Source of the DNA: Mesorhizobium sp. M9A.F.Ca.ET.002.03.1.2
GTDB taxonomy: Bacteria > Pseudomonadota > Alphaproteobacteria > Rhizobiales > Rhizobiaceae
Direction of reading: 5' to 3'
DNA: 64,000 nucleotides
Assembly: GCF_003952365.1 (NCBI RefSeq)
Contig: NZ_CP034443.1
Coordinates: 5,821,001 to 5,885,000 of the forward strand
Positions 8,578 through 16,489 of this stretch are shown here, piece by piece. A program made the translations under genes and the position numbers. Positions within the stretch are counted from its first letter, which is position 1. Each line of letters opens with the position of its first letter. Under the pieces are notes generated by a model, which was not told where the DNA came from, did not search any database, and worked only from the letters and a program-made list of their open reading frames with translations.

Positions 8578-8943
8578 ATGGCATCCGTCCGATACATCGT
8601 TGCGGACGTCAACGAGGCGGTCGCGTTCTATCGAGACAATCTCGATTTCAAGATCGACATGCACAATCCGGGCAAGTTCGCCGCGCTGTTGCGCGACGAC
8701 TTGACGCTGTATCTCAGCGCCCCAGGTGCGGGGAGCGGTGGTCAGGCGGGCGGCGATCCGAAGCCAGGCGGGTGGAACCGATTTATGATCGTTACGAACG
8801 AGGTCGATGTCCTCATTGAGCGGTTGCGCCGGGCTGATGCAAGATTCCGCGGCGAAATCAGCGACGGCGGTGCCGGTCGCGCCATCTTGCTTGAAGATCC
8901 ATCGGGCAACGTCATCGAGCTATTCGAGTTCAAGAAGGGCTGA
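8578..8943 (+). CDS. VOC (glyoxalase/bleomycin resistance) family protein
   Basis: This 121-aa protein is one vicinal-oxygen-chelate module. It has the opening beta strand and helix RYIVADVNEAVAFYRDNLDF and the closing AILLEDPSGNVIELFEF, whose Glu (in IELFEF) is the usual metal ligand. The reaction is unknown; VOC proteins include glyoxalases, dioxygenases, epimerases and drug-binding resistance proteins. AGAGGAG lies upstream of the ATG at good spacing. It stands alone and faces a possible terminator about 75 bp after its stop. Confidence 0.88.
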   Translation: MASVRYIVADVNEAVAFYRDNLDFKIDMHNPGKFAALLRDDLTLYLSAPGAGSGGQAGGDPKPGGWNRFMIVTNEVDVLIERLRRADARFRGEISDGGAGRAILLEDPSGNVIELFEFKKG

Positions 8944-9017
8944 GCCTGACGTAAAGCTGGTGGCGGCGGGCGGTTGGTTTGGCACGTCTGCTCATGGTCA
9001 TGTCGCGTTCCGCCACC

Positions 9018-9037
9018 GACGGCAGATTTCTGCCGTC
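9018..9037 (+). terminator. Stem-loop, candidate terminator
   Basis: GACGGCAG-ATTT-CTGCCGTC is a perfect 8-bp stem with a 4-base loop, followed by TTTG. It lies 75 bp downstream of the VOC gene and between two convergent genes. The T-tract is short, so termination efficiency is uncertain. Confidence 0.55.
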
Positions 9038-9204
9038 TTTGACCAAAGCGGACGAGCCTGAACCCACCCCGGCGACGTCGTTTATAGCCTCCAGTTTTGG
9101 GCCGACAGTGGAACGGCCGCTTCCTACATGGTAGCGCTGGAAAGCCGACCTTTGTATTCAGCGTAGTGGGCCGACTTCAGGGACGACGAACGGAGCGACG
9201 GCTC

Positions 9205-9645
9205 TTACTTCACCGTGATGGCAATACCGCTGAGATCGGCGTTGACTTGCAGGCCTACCTGCCTGCCTGTGAGTTCGAGTTGGGCGCCCTTGTCATTGGT
9301 CATGACGATCACCTGGGCCCCTTTGCCGAGCGCGCCGCCACCGCCCGCTGCACCGTACACCCCCGTCACATCTCGGGCGCGGCGTATGTGGCGCACGGTA
9401 CCTCGGAAATAGGTCTTAGAGGCCCCGAAGGCGAGGCCGCCCGAGATGCCGCCGACCGAGATGGGATAGCGGCGACCATGGAAGGTCAGCGTGCCCTCGC
9501 CTCCGGCGCCACCGATGAAGAAGGCCGCCTTGTAGACGGAGAAGCGGATCGTACCGCTGTCGGCATGCGCGGAGCCGGCAGAGCTGAACCCTACTGCAGC
9601 GATAACCACAGCCGCGACTGAACGAAATCTGGACGAAATCTTCAT
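9205..9645 (-). CDS. Exported protein of unknown function
   Basis: This 146-aa protein has a Sec-type signal peptide (MKISSRFRSVAAVVIAAVGF, then an Ala-rich cleavage region ending AHA). The mature part is glycine-rich and beta-like, with a repeated GG pattern (YPISVGGISGG, VYGAAGGGGALG) and a closing GRQVGLQVNADLSGIAI. I do not recognise the family with certainty; similar small exported proteins are common in rhizobia. ATG 9645 was chosen because it begins the signal peptide and has GAGGAG upstream; an upstream in-frame ATG at 9702 would place 19 polar residues before it. No neighbour suggests a function. Confidence 0.8.
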   Translation of the reverse strand: MKISSRFRSVAAVVIAAVGFSSAGSAHADSGTIRFSVYKAAFFIGGAGGEGTLTFHGRRYPISVGGISGGLAFGASKTYFRGTVRHIRRARDVTGVYGAAGGGGALGKGAQVIVMTNDKGAQLELTGRQVGLQVNADLSGIAITVK

Positions 9646-9957
9646 GATGCGAGTCTCCTCGAGATCGCCGCTTACCCAGCCAGGAGGGCACGTCAGCGTC
9701 ATGCCAAAGCCACAGCTGAACAGTCTCGCCCGTCATTTGTTCCAAGCACGCGGCCTGAATCCGGCTGCGAGAAGGCCGCCACGAAACGAGGCGGATGGCA
9801 AACATAGTCTCGATGGCAGGGCCGGTGGCAGCCAACGCTGGCTGACTCAGGATCGCCCGCACGAAGGCTACAGCCACGAAAGCGAAGGGATGCGCAAAGT
9901 GGCGCAACCCTGGCCACGTCGCCTTCGCGCCATCTCCGCGCTCTTCCCGTCCTCCCC

Positions 9958-10884
9958 TCACCCTTCCAAGGTGCTGATCTCGGCGTCGGCCAGGCACCAG
10001 GGCGCGTAACGGAAGTCGCGGATTTGGACGACCCGCTCGTCCCGCCACTCGACCAGCATGAAGCCGCGCACGGCGCCGTCCGGTGCCCCAGGCCCATCCG
10101 GTGCCCCAGGCCCATCCGGTGCCCCAGGGTCGCGGATGAGGATCGCCGGCCTGCCGTCGACGAAGCCCAGCGACAGCGCCCAATCGGTCGCGCGGTCGTA
10201 GTTGCCGAAATAGGTCGACACCTGCGCCTTGCCGCGCATGCGGGTGCGGTTGACGACTTCGAGCTGGATATCCTCGGCGATCAGCGCCCTCACCGCGTCG
10301 AAGTCGCGCGCGTTGAACAGATCGACATAGCGGCGCAGCCGCCGCTCGTCATCGGCGTCGAGCCTGGGGGCGGCGACCTGTTCGGGCTCTGACGCCAGCA
10401 ACCGCAGTTGCGCCCGGCCGCGATGCAGCGCCGCCTTGGTCGCGGCCAGCGTGGCGCCGGTCACCTCGCAGGCCTCGTGCAGGGAAAGGCCAAGCACGTC
10501 GACCAGGATCACGGCGCCGCGCTGCGCCACCGAAAGCTGCATGAAGCTGCGCAGGCTGGTGGCGGCGGCGAGCCGTGCATCGGCATTGCCGGAGGGATCC
10601 TCGATCGTGGTCATGTCGGCCTCGGTCATGCGCGACCGCTCCCGCTGGCGCCGGCGCAGATGATCCTGCGCCGCATTGTGGGCGACGCGAAACAGCCATT
10701 GTTCGGGCCGCTCGACCGCCGCGCTGCCATCGATCGCCTGCAGCGCCTTCAGCAGCGTCTCCTGCACGATGTCCTCGCCGTCGATCACCGAGCCGGCCAT
10801 GCGGGCGCAGTAGCGGTGCAGTTTGGGACGCAAACCGGAGAGCATCGCCTCCAGTGCGGGGCGGTCGAGTTTTTGTGGGGTCAT
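9958..10884 (-). CDS. ECF-like sigma-70 family factor with C-terminal SnoaL-like domain
   Basis: This 308-aa protein has sigma region 2 (residues about 12-80, GEDIVQETLLKALQAI and WLFRVAHNAAQDHLRRR) and region 4 (about 105-165, LSVAQRGAVILVDVLGLSLH and the recognition helix ATLAATKAALHRGRAQL). An NTF2/SnoaL-like extension runs from about 180 to the end. In ECF groups with such tails, the extension regulates activity in place of a classical anti-sigma factor. An in-frame 18-bp minisatellite adds GAPDGP repeats inside the tail. The gene probably forms an operon with the small protein upstream (10918-11223), 33 bp away. A truncated copy of its 3' end lies at 7849-8158. Confidence 0.88.
   Translation of the reverse strand: MTPQKLDRPALEAMLSGLRPKLHRYCARMAGSVIDGEDIVQETLLKALQAIDGSAAVERPEQWLFRVAHNAAQDHLRRRQRERSRMTEADMTTIEDPSGNADARLAAATSLRSFMQLSVAQRGAVILVDVLGLSLHEACEVTGATLAATKAALHRGRAQLRLLASEPEQVAAPRLDADDERRLRRYVDLFNARDFDAVRALIAEDIQLEVVNRTRMRGKAQVSTYFGNYDRATDWALSLGFVDGRPAILIRDPGAPDGPGAPDGPGAPDGAVRGFMLVEWRDERVVQIRDFRYAPWCLADAEISTLEG
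10082..10128 (-). repeat. 18-bp minisatellite inside the sigma factor gene
   Basis: GGTGCCCCAGGCCCATCC is repeated 2.6 times without mismatch. The unit is a multiple of three, so it encodes the six-residue repeat GPGAPD without changing frame. The truncated copy at 7849-8158 lacks the expansion, so copy number has changed between these relatives. Confidence 0.9.
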
Positions 10885-10917
10885 GACGTCCGTACTCTTG
10901 GCTGTGGCATAGTCGCT

Positions 10918-11223
10918 CTATCCGGCTTTGCCGTCCTCGAGGATACGGTAATTGCCGATGATCCTGACAGGCGATCGCTTGACCGGGGTCGAGCGCCGTT
11001 CCGCATGGTTTTGGGTGAACGCCTTGAACGCCGCAAGCTCGGTGAGCTCGGCACTTCCCTCGCCGACGACATGCACGAACTCGCCGTCGTCCAATTCGAG
11101 CACGAGATAGCGCGCCGTCCGCGGCGCCACCTCGCCGAGCGCTTCGAACACCTTCGCCACCAGCGCGCGGTTTGCCTCCAGTTCGGTGTCCTTCACGCTG
11201 TAGCGAATGAGAGTGTAGCCCAT
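10918..11223 (-). CDS. Small protein of unknown function in operon with sigma factor
   Basis: This 101-aa protein starts MGYTLIRYSVKDTELEANRA and ends with a basic segment and EDGKAG. The predicted alternation of strands and helices and the opening pattern resemble antibiotic-biosynthesis-monooxygenase-like (ferredoxin-fold) proteins, but no catalytic motif is visible and this is only a suggestion. The start at 11223 is preceded by GAGGAGACG. An upstream in-frame ATG at 11256 is less likely. The sigma-factor gene starts 33 bp after its stop on the same strand, so the two are probably co-transcribed. It could modulate or respond to the sigma factor, but nothing in the sequence proves this. Confidence 0.78.
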   Translation of the reverse strand: MGYTLIRYSVKDTELEANRALVAKVFEALGEVAPRTARYLVLELDDGEFVHVVGEGSAELTELAAFKAFTQNHAERRSTPVKRSPVRIIGNYRILEDGKAG

Positions 11224-11371
11224 CGTCCGTCTCCTCGAATGGTTGACCTGAACCAAAGACGTTTCGCGTTGCCAAAAAGATTCTCACATGCGGCGAATCT
11301 TTTTGGCCGCGCCCATCGTCTTTCACCTGTGGGCGGCCGCGCGGCAGCCATAAAGGAGAGGAGATCAGACC

Positions 11372-11737
11372 ATGCATATCCAGTTTGCCGAACTGCCGGT
11401 GTTCGACCAGGACCGCGCCAAGGCGTTCTACACCAGGCATTTCGCCTGCAAGGTCGCGGCCGACGAGAAGATGGGCCATAGCGCCTGGCGCTGGATCGAG
11501 CTGACATTTCCCGGCGCTGTCACCAACCTGCATTTCGTGAGGCGCACCGACGACACGCCAGGCGCGGAGCCGGTGCTGGTGCTGGTCGACGAGGATGTCG
11601 AGGCCACGATCGCTACTTTGAAGGCGGGCGGCGTCGAGATCATCACCGAACCGCAGGAGGCGCCCTGGCAGCCGGGCCGCACGGTAGCGGAATTTCGCGA
11701 CAGCGAGGGCAACCGCATGGTGATCGGCAGCCAATGA
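11372..11737 (+). CDS. VOC (glyoxalase) family protein
   Basis: This 121-aa VOC module opens with IQFAELPVFDQDRAKAFYT and closes with TVAEFRDSEGNRMVIGSQ, matching the family length. The final half is rich in conserved acidic residues that could bind a metal. Its substrate is unknown. The gene is divergent from the sigma-factor operon with a 148-bp spacer and has GGAGAGGAG upstream of the ATG, so it may be a target of that sigma factor. This is inference from position. Two broken fragments of a close relative of this gene occur at 20664-20818 and 23156-23314. Confidence 0.88.
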   Translation: MHIQFAELPVFDQDRAKAFYTRHFACKVAADEKMGHSAWRWIELTFPGAVTNLHFVRRTDDTPGAEPVLVLVDEDVEATIATLKAGGVEIITEPQEAPWQPGRTVAEFRDSEGNRMVIGSQ

Positions 11738-11838
11738 GCGGGTCCAGTTGCTGAGTGGGTCGGCAATTGTCGTTCTCTTGCGAGAGCAAGCAGATCATGC
11801 TGGAGAAGAACAACATCTCGAGCGGCCTGATCGGTAAA
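11738..11838. repeat. 101-bp segment downstream of VOC gene, duplicated at 20718-20818
   Basis: The sequence after the VOC stop, including CTTGCGAGAGCAAG (a 5-bp stem with GAGA loop), recurs almost unchanged after the VOC fragment at 20664. In both places it adjoins IS110-type transposase debris. It was therefore moved together with the 3' end of the VOC gene. I recognise no gene inside it. Confidence 0.75.
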
Positions 11839-11888
11839 TATGTCGAGACTTACGAGTTCGCCGACCGCGGCCCGCCGCAACTAACACG

Positions 11889-12070
11889 ACGGTCGCAATC
11901 GGCATCGATATTGGCAAGGAAGTCTTCCATCTCGTCGGCTTTGGCACTGACGGGTAAGATCGCGTTCGGCCGCAAGATCAAGCGGCTGGCCCTCGTCGAT
12001 ACCTTCAAAAAGCTTGCGCCGTGCGTTGTCGGCATGGAGGCCTGCCTCAGCGCCCATTTCGTCAGCCGTG
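11889..12070 (+). pseudogene. IS110-family transposase, N-terminal fragment, frameshifted
   Basis: The frame starting at 11889 reads TVAIGIDIGKEVFHLVGFGT and then meets TAA at 11955-11957. One frame over, the reading continues with KIAFGRKIKRLALVDTFKK, APCVVGMEACLSAHFVSR. Together they match the DEDD-type N-terminus of IS110 transposases (the IGIDIGK strand with the first catalytic Asp, and GMEAC). The fragment stops abruptly at about 12070, where unrelated coding sequence begins. The rest of the transposase is missing here. Confidence 0.82.
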
Positions 12071-12340
12071 CCCTTCGCCGACCTCGGTGGGCCCGCCACG
12101 ATCACCATTGGCGCCGACAACAATGGCGAGATTGCCTTCGGCGCTCTGCAAGCCGGCCTCAATGTTAATTACAGCCCATCGATGGTCTTCTTCACATGGG
12201 GCGGCTGTGACGAGATGGACGAAGTCAGCAGTGAATTGCTCGACGACGGCTCAATCGAAATCACTTTCGCCTACCACAACGGCGACGAGGCCATCCTCAA
12301 AGCCACGAAGCACTTCTTCAACAGCCTGCTAGAGTTATGG
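12071..12340 (+). pseudogene. Fragment of a small unknown protein fused to IS110 debris
   Basis: An open frame of about 90 codons reads DLGGPATITIGADNNGEIAF, ALQAGLNVNYSPSMVFFTWG, then a Glu/Asp-rich segment ending ITFAYHNGDEAILKA. The regular hydrophobic and acidic pattern looks like genuine protein. It has no start codon of its own at the left junction, and the open frame runs on past 12340 into the next gene region. I treat it as the stranded C-terminal part of a gene cut by the IS110 event. Its family is not recognised. Confidence 0.55.
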
Positions 12341-12410
12341 AGGGCTATTCCGCTCGGCACCTTGCTGATAGACTGTGTTTCGCTGGTTAGTTCGAACGCT
12401 GAGAACAACC

Positions 12411-14432
12411 ATGTTTCCGTCTTCAGGTCGACAGTGGTGCCTTTTCCTGTTGCTTCCATTGCTGGTGGCGACGCCGATCGCCAGCAATGCTCAGGAGAAT
12501 AGCGCCGGCTCGCCGACCGACCCCTTCCTCGGATTGGATCCGTCGTCGTTCGATCGAATATTCGGCGAGGCCCTTCGGCGCAAACCGCCGCCGCCCTCGC
12601 CCGCGACTTCACCGGAGATGCTGGCCAACAATGTCACCGAACTGCGTGTCTTCCTGACGCAGGAGCCCGGAGTGGTGGTGGGAGAGATCGCGACGACCGG
12701 CCCATCGACCCTCACGGAATTCCCGGTGGCGCTGGAGGATGGAGTCGTCACCTTTCGCGACGACGGCGCCGAGCCGGATCGAGAGAAAGGCGACGGTGTA
12801 TTCACCGCGCAGTTCAAGTTTGACGCCACTGGGGAGTTCGCGGCGCTGCGCGCCGACCTGGCGGCGACGATAGACGGTTTAGGCGAGCAACAGCAGAATA
12901 CCGGGTTGATACGGCGCGGGCCCCGCGACATCGTCACGACCGCCGCCGCAGCCAGCGATGCCGAGCTCAAGATGGTCGGCCCGCTTAACGAGGCACGCAA
13001 AGGGTTGGAGTGGGCACGGGGCCTGCGGGACAGCCAGGATCCGGACCCGCTGCGCGCGGCGCAAGGGCTGGAGATCAATATCGGCACAACACCGTTCCTG
13101 CGCCTGCCGGGGCCGCGGTTCCACGAGTTGCTGCCGCAGCGCTTCAGGGTCGAATACCTCTTCGATTTTCCGATCTTCCCGGGGTTTCCACCCCCGCTGC
13201 CCACCGCCATTGACCATGAGCGCTCACTGCTGATCACTGCAACGGATGTGGTCGAGGACAGCGCGCGCAGCTTCGATGCCTGCAGCGGGCTTGGGTCGCC
13301 GGGCGGCGCGTGGAGCTTCGGTCACCTGATGCGCGAGCTGGCCAATGGCACCGGCCTCACACCGGAGGAATTCACCCGGCACTGGCTATCGAGCTGGCAA
13401 ATTCCCCAGGAGGCCAACGGCTGGATCGTAACCGAGCCAGCGCGCGCCATGCGGCTGCAATCGCTTGTTATCGACAACTGGCGGGCCTTGTCGCCCGGCG
13501 GCGTTTTCAATGTCGACTATTTCCCGGCGCGACTTCTCGCCATCGTCAATCGGCCCGACCTTGCCGATCGCATCGGCTATGGAACCGCCGGTAGCGCCGG
13601 CGAGGGGCGCTTGGTGTTCGGGCTGGTCTACCACGATCCAGCCTCCAATAGCTGCAATCCGATGAACTTCACCGTCATCTTCGAATACGGCATCGCTGCC
13701 GGCTCGTGCATGGAGGTCAAGGCGTGGCACCGGCGCTGGAAGGATCTCGACCAGTTCACCGTCGGCAGTGCCGCTTACAATCAGGCGCTGGAATCCATCA
13801 CCCGCGCCGTCACCGATCACGGATCGAATCCCGGCCAGCTTCCCAACATGAGCTCACTCAGTCAGCTGAGGACCAACGAGACCGTGCTGAGTGTCCCCTG
13901 GCAGCTGCGCGAGTTCCGCCTGCAGCAGGACGGACTGCTCGATCTGGTCACGGTCAAGCAGACGCCTGACAATCAATTCAACAGCAGCGCGATCCTGCGG
14001 ACCTATCTCGGCATCAACGAGGCCGCCATCCTCGACGATCGGCATGTGGTTCCCGAGCGCTTTCCCACTATGTTCGATCGGTTCCTGGGCGCCGTGTCCA
14101 ACACGGATGTGAGTAGCTACTTCTGGTGGGTTCCCAATCCCAGCAGCACTCTCGCCGATCCGCTCGAGACGCGCCGCAAGTTTTCGCTCGCCACTTGCAA
14201 CGGGTGCCACAGCGGCGAGACCGCAACCCAGTTCACCCATATCGGCACACGCGACATGGCCACGCCCGCGCAGCTCTCGGGATTCCTGCTGGGCGAGGAC
14301 ATCACGGTACCGCAAGGCGGCGGCACACATCACTATGAGGATCTGACCGAGCGCGAGATCGCAATGTCCAACCTGCTCGGACGCTCGTGCCTCCTGCTCC
14401 TGGGCTTTCGACGGTTGCCCTTCGTTCACTGA
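12411..14432 (+). CDS. Large exported protein with choice-of-anchor-like domain and CXXCH motif
   Basis: This 673-aa protein has a signal peptide (hydrophobic CLFLLLPLLVATPIASNAQ). Residues about 110-150 contain VTFRDDGAEPDREKGDGVF, which resembles the immunoglobulin-like repeats of large bacterial surface proteins. Near the C-terminus is CNGCH (Cys596), the form of a covalent c-type haem site, although this is a single motif and no distal methionine can be assigned. The middle (AWSFGHLMRELANG, FPARLLAIVNRPDLADRIGY) is conserved-looking but not assigned. ATG 12411 gives the best signal peptide; an ATG at 12375 would add 12 residues. It precedes the YcaO island on the same strand as the small gene at 14699. 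A periplasmic or surface role is likely. Confidence 0.75.
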   Translation: MFPSSGRQWCLFLLLPLLVATPIASNAQENSAGSPTDPFLGLDPSSFDRIFGEALRRKPPPPSPATSPEMLANNVTELRVFLTQEPGVVVGEIATTGPSTLTEFPVALEDGVVTFRDDGAEPDREKGDGVFTAQFKFDATGEFAALRADLAATIDGLGEQQQNTGLIRRGPRDIVTTAAAASDAELKMVGPLNEARKGLEWARGLRDSQDPDPLRAAQGLEINIGTTPFLRLPGPRFHELLPQRFRVEYLFDFPIFPGFPPPLPTAIDHERSLLITATDVVEDSARSFDACSGLGSPGGAWSFGHLMRELANGTGLTPEEFTRHWLSSWQIPQEANGWIVTEPARAMRLQSLVIDNWRALSPGGVFNVDYFPARLLAIVNRPDLADRIGYGTAGSAGEGRLVFGLVYHDPASNSCNPMNFTVIFEYGIAAGSCMEVKAWHRRWKDLDQFTVGSAAYNQALESITRAVTDHGSNPGQLPNMSSLSQLRTNETVLSVPWQLREFRLQQDGLLDLVTVKQTPDNQFNSSAILRTYLGINEAAILDDRHVVPERFPTMFDRFLGAVSNTDVSSYFWWVPNPSSTLADPLETRRKFSLATCNGCHSGETATQFTHIGTRDMATPAQLSGFLLGEDITVPQGGGTHHYEDLTEREIAMSNLLGRSCLLLLGFRRLPFVH

Positions 14433-14698
14433 AGGCGTGCCCCCTTGCTGGTATTGTGCCTGGAATGATACTTTGATGGGCCACGCTGGATTGTCCTGCC
14501 GGGGCGCGGATCAACAATTGATCAGCAATTGCGTTTGTCACCGAGGGGTCGGACGCGCGCGGTGTACTATGCTTCTCCCGCGGCGGGTATGGCAGGGAAA
14601 TGCCCTTTGCCATGTTCGGACGAGAGTGAAAGCAACCGACGGCCAAGCCCGGCCCGAGCTTTAATCCTGCTTGAATTGTTTATTTGGGGAGAAGGGAA

Positions 14699-15160
14699 AT
14701 GGCCAAGCTCAAGATGTTCCAGGGTAACAATCCAGGTGGGAACATCCCAAACCAGCAAGGGTACAGGAATGTTGCGACCGGCGTGCTCAACAACCTCGCC
14801 GCTTTTCGGAACGCCTCCACCACGGACCGATCTGAATTGCTGAAGCAATATGCAACCCCCGCGCACAAGATTTTTCAGCAGACCAGAAGTCCAATACAAG
14901 ACGTTGAGATCAGCAAAAACAATTGTAAGATAAGCATCTATAATGACGAAAGGAAAAAGCCCGCGGTAAATTTCGGTAAGCACAAAATGGTGTTGCCGGA
15001 GATGCAGACAGGCGACCCTCCGCTGGACTCCAATTATCTCGCCCCATATGTGCAAGCGATCGTTGCCCTGTATGGTGCGACTGGGGGCGGTACGCCAGCC
15101 CAAGTAACGGCCGCGTGCGAGTTCCTGTTCGGGATCATGCTGCTCACGCGCTGCCGATAA
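14699..15160 (+). CDS. Small protein of unknown function, convergent with YcaO gene
   Basis: This 153-aa protein starts MAKLKMFQGNNPGGNIPNQQ and is preceded by GAGAAGGG. It is rich in Asn, Gln and Lys, and its DNA is clearly more AT-rich than the flanks (for example 14920-14990), which suggests acquisition from elsewhere. The C-terminus has two cysteines in AACEFLFGIMLLTRCR. I recognise no family. Its stop lies 6 bp from the stop of the convergent YcaO gene. It could be a substrate, partner or immunity-type protein for that enzyme, or unrelated. No leader-core organisation typical of a modified peptide is evident. Confidence 0.68.
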   Translation: MAKLKMFQGNNPGGNIPNQQGYRNVATGVLNNLAAFRNASTTDRSELLKQYATPAHKIFQQTRSPIQDVEISKNNCKISIYNDERKKPAVNFGKHKMVLPEMQTGDPPLDSNYLAPYVQAIVALYGATGGGTPAQVTAACEFLFGIMLLTRCR

Positions 15161-15166
15161 GAGTGG

Positions 15167-16396
15167 CTAAACCAGCAACGTCACCTGGTCCTCCGGGTTC
15201 GGGAGGACGGGGCTGAGGTCTGGGTGATCGGGTGCCAGCAGTCGCTTGCGGGCAAATCGCGGCTTGAAATGGCAAAGGTCGGGCGAGATCGCCCTGACTG
15301 CCGGCACGCCCACGACGTCGCGGGTCATGTCGGCAAACCATAACGCAACGTCCGCGCGGGCACAGGCCTCTAGAGGCGCACCGGGCCATAGCGCCTTGTT
15401 CTTTGTTGCTGGGGAATGCTTCACCGCGTGCGCCGCATCAAGCGGCGGCAATGCCATCGTCACCGCTTGTCGCCACGCCGCCCAGCTAGCGGTGGGACCC
15501 AGAGCGCGCACCGTGGCGAGGGAGAATTCCATCTGGACCATCTCGGTGAGAGCCGCCGCTCCCGCCTCGCGCATGTCAGGTCGCGCGGCGAATCCCAGCG
15601 CGACGTCGCTGCCGTCCGGCTCAGAGGACGCGGCGGCAGCCACGGGCACGCCGAGGTCGCTGGTGATGTCGAAGAGCCATGTGTCCCGCTCGCGCTCGCC
15701 GAGCCACGTAACCAGCCCGCTCGCGTCGTCGAGCAGCGCGAGATCGATCAGTGGCCTGCGCCTCCGGCCATACCACCAGCGCGTACTGGCATCGCTTTCG
15801 ATCAACTCCAATAACGCGGCGTGTCTGGCGCTCTCGATATCGGCACCGCAGGCGCAGCCATTGCTGTCGCCGATCGCCACCGCGCTCTCGTCGCCCGTTT
15901 CCTTGCGGCCGATAAAGGCGAAGTCGGCAGGAACATAGGCTGCTGGCCCGCCATATGCGTCCTCGACCGCGAGCCAGTCGATCGGCGTGGCCGGATCGCG
16001 GCGCGGCGGCCGCCAATCGAAGCTGCGATGCCGTTCGTTCCACGCAATGCGGTCGCCGAGTTGGGCAGCAGTAAAGCCGTTCAGCACCTCGGGCGAGAGC
16101 ACGGCGGGTCCGATCTCTTCGTCACGCGCGCTGACGAGTTGTTCGTCACCCCATGCCGAGCATGACACGAGTTCTGCGGCTTCGCGGAGTGCGCTTGTCC
16201 GGGCGCCCGTCGCGGTGAAGCCTCGCCCGCTTGCCATTCGCCCCGGCACTGGCCGCGCCGCGCGCGGGAAACCTGGTATCTTGAGCAGGGCGGCGCCCGG
16301 TATCGCGATCGCCAGGCGGACAGGGCCACGCTGCGGGAGCTCAACGGCGTTGAAAAGCTCCTCAAGCTTCCGCGCCGACCTGTCTTTCGCTGTCAT
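15167..16396 (-). CDS. YcaO-domain protein (ATP-dependent backbone modification enzyme family)
   Basis: This 409-aa protein is a stand-alone YcaO domain. Known members use ATP to activate peptide amide bonds, forming azolines, thioamides or amidines. Visible family segments are GRGFTATGARTSALREAAEL (S68, E72, E75), SNGCACGADIESARHAALLE and LIESDASTRWWYGR (N179, E197, E200), and the C-terminal TRDVVGVPAVRAISPD. Two arginines usual in the ATP-binding motifs are replaced (L76 after E75, S201 after E200). The C-terminus PVLPNPEDQ is only loosely like the PxPxP tail of azoline-forming members. ATG 16396 has GGGAGAG upstream. The gene is divergent from the cyclase regulator at 16490 with a 93-bp spacer. 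No E1-like or TfuA partner is adjacent. Confidence 0.85.
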   Translation of the reverse strand: MTAKDRSARKLEELFNAVELPQRGPVRLAIAIPGAALLKIPGFPRAARPVPGRMASGRGFTATGARTSALREAAELVSCSAWGDEQLVSARDEEIGPAVLSPEVLNGFTAAQLGDRIAWNERHRSFDWRPPRRDPATPIDWLAVEDAYGGPAAYVPADFAFIGRKETGDESAVAIGDSNGCACGADIESARHAALLELIESDASTRWWYGRRRRPLIDLALLDDASGLVTWLGERERDTWLFDITSDLGVPVAAAASSEPDGSDVALGFAARPDMREAGAAALTEMVQMEFSLATVRALGPTASWAAWRQAVTMALPPLDAAHAVKHSPATKNKALWPGAPLEACARADVALWFADMTRDVVGVPAVRAISPDLCHFKPRFARKRLLAPDHPDLSPVLPNPEDQVTLLV

Positions 16397-16489
16397 ATTC
16401 TCTCCCTTTGTCCCATCTGGTGCAATTACATCGACATAACCGGTCAACCGCGCCACAATACCTGGGGACCATGTCGTAAGCTGGCCACG

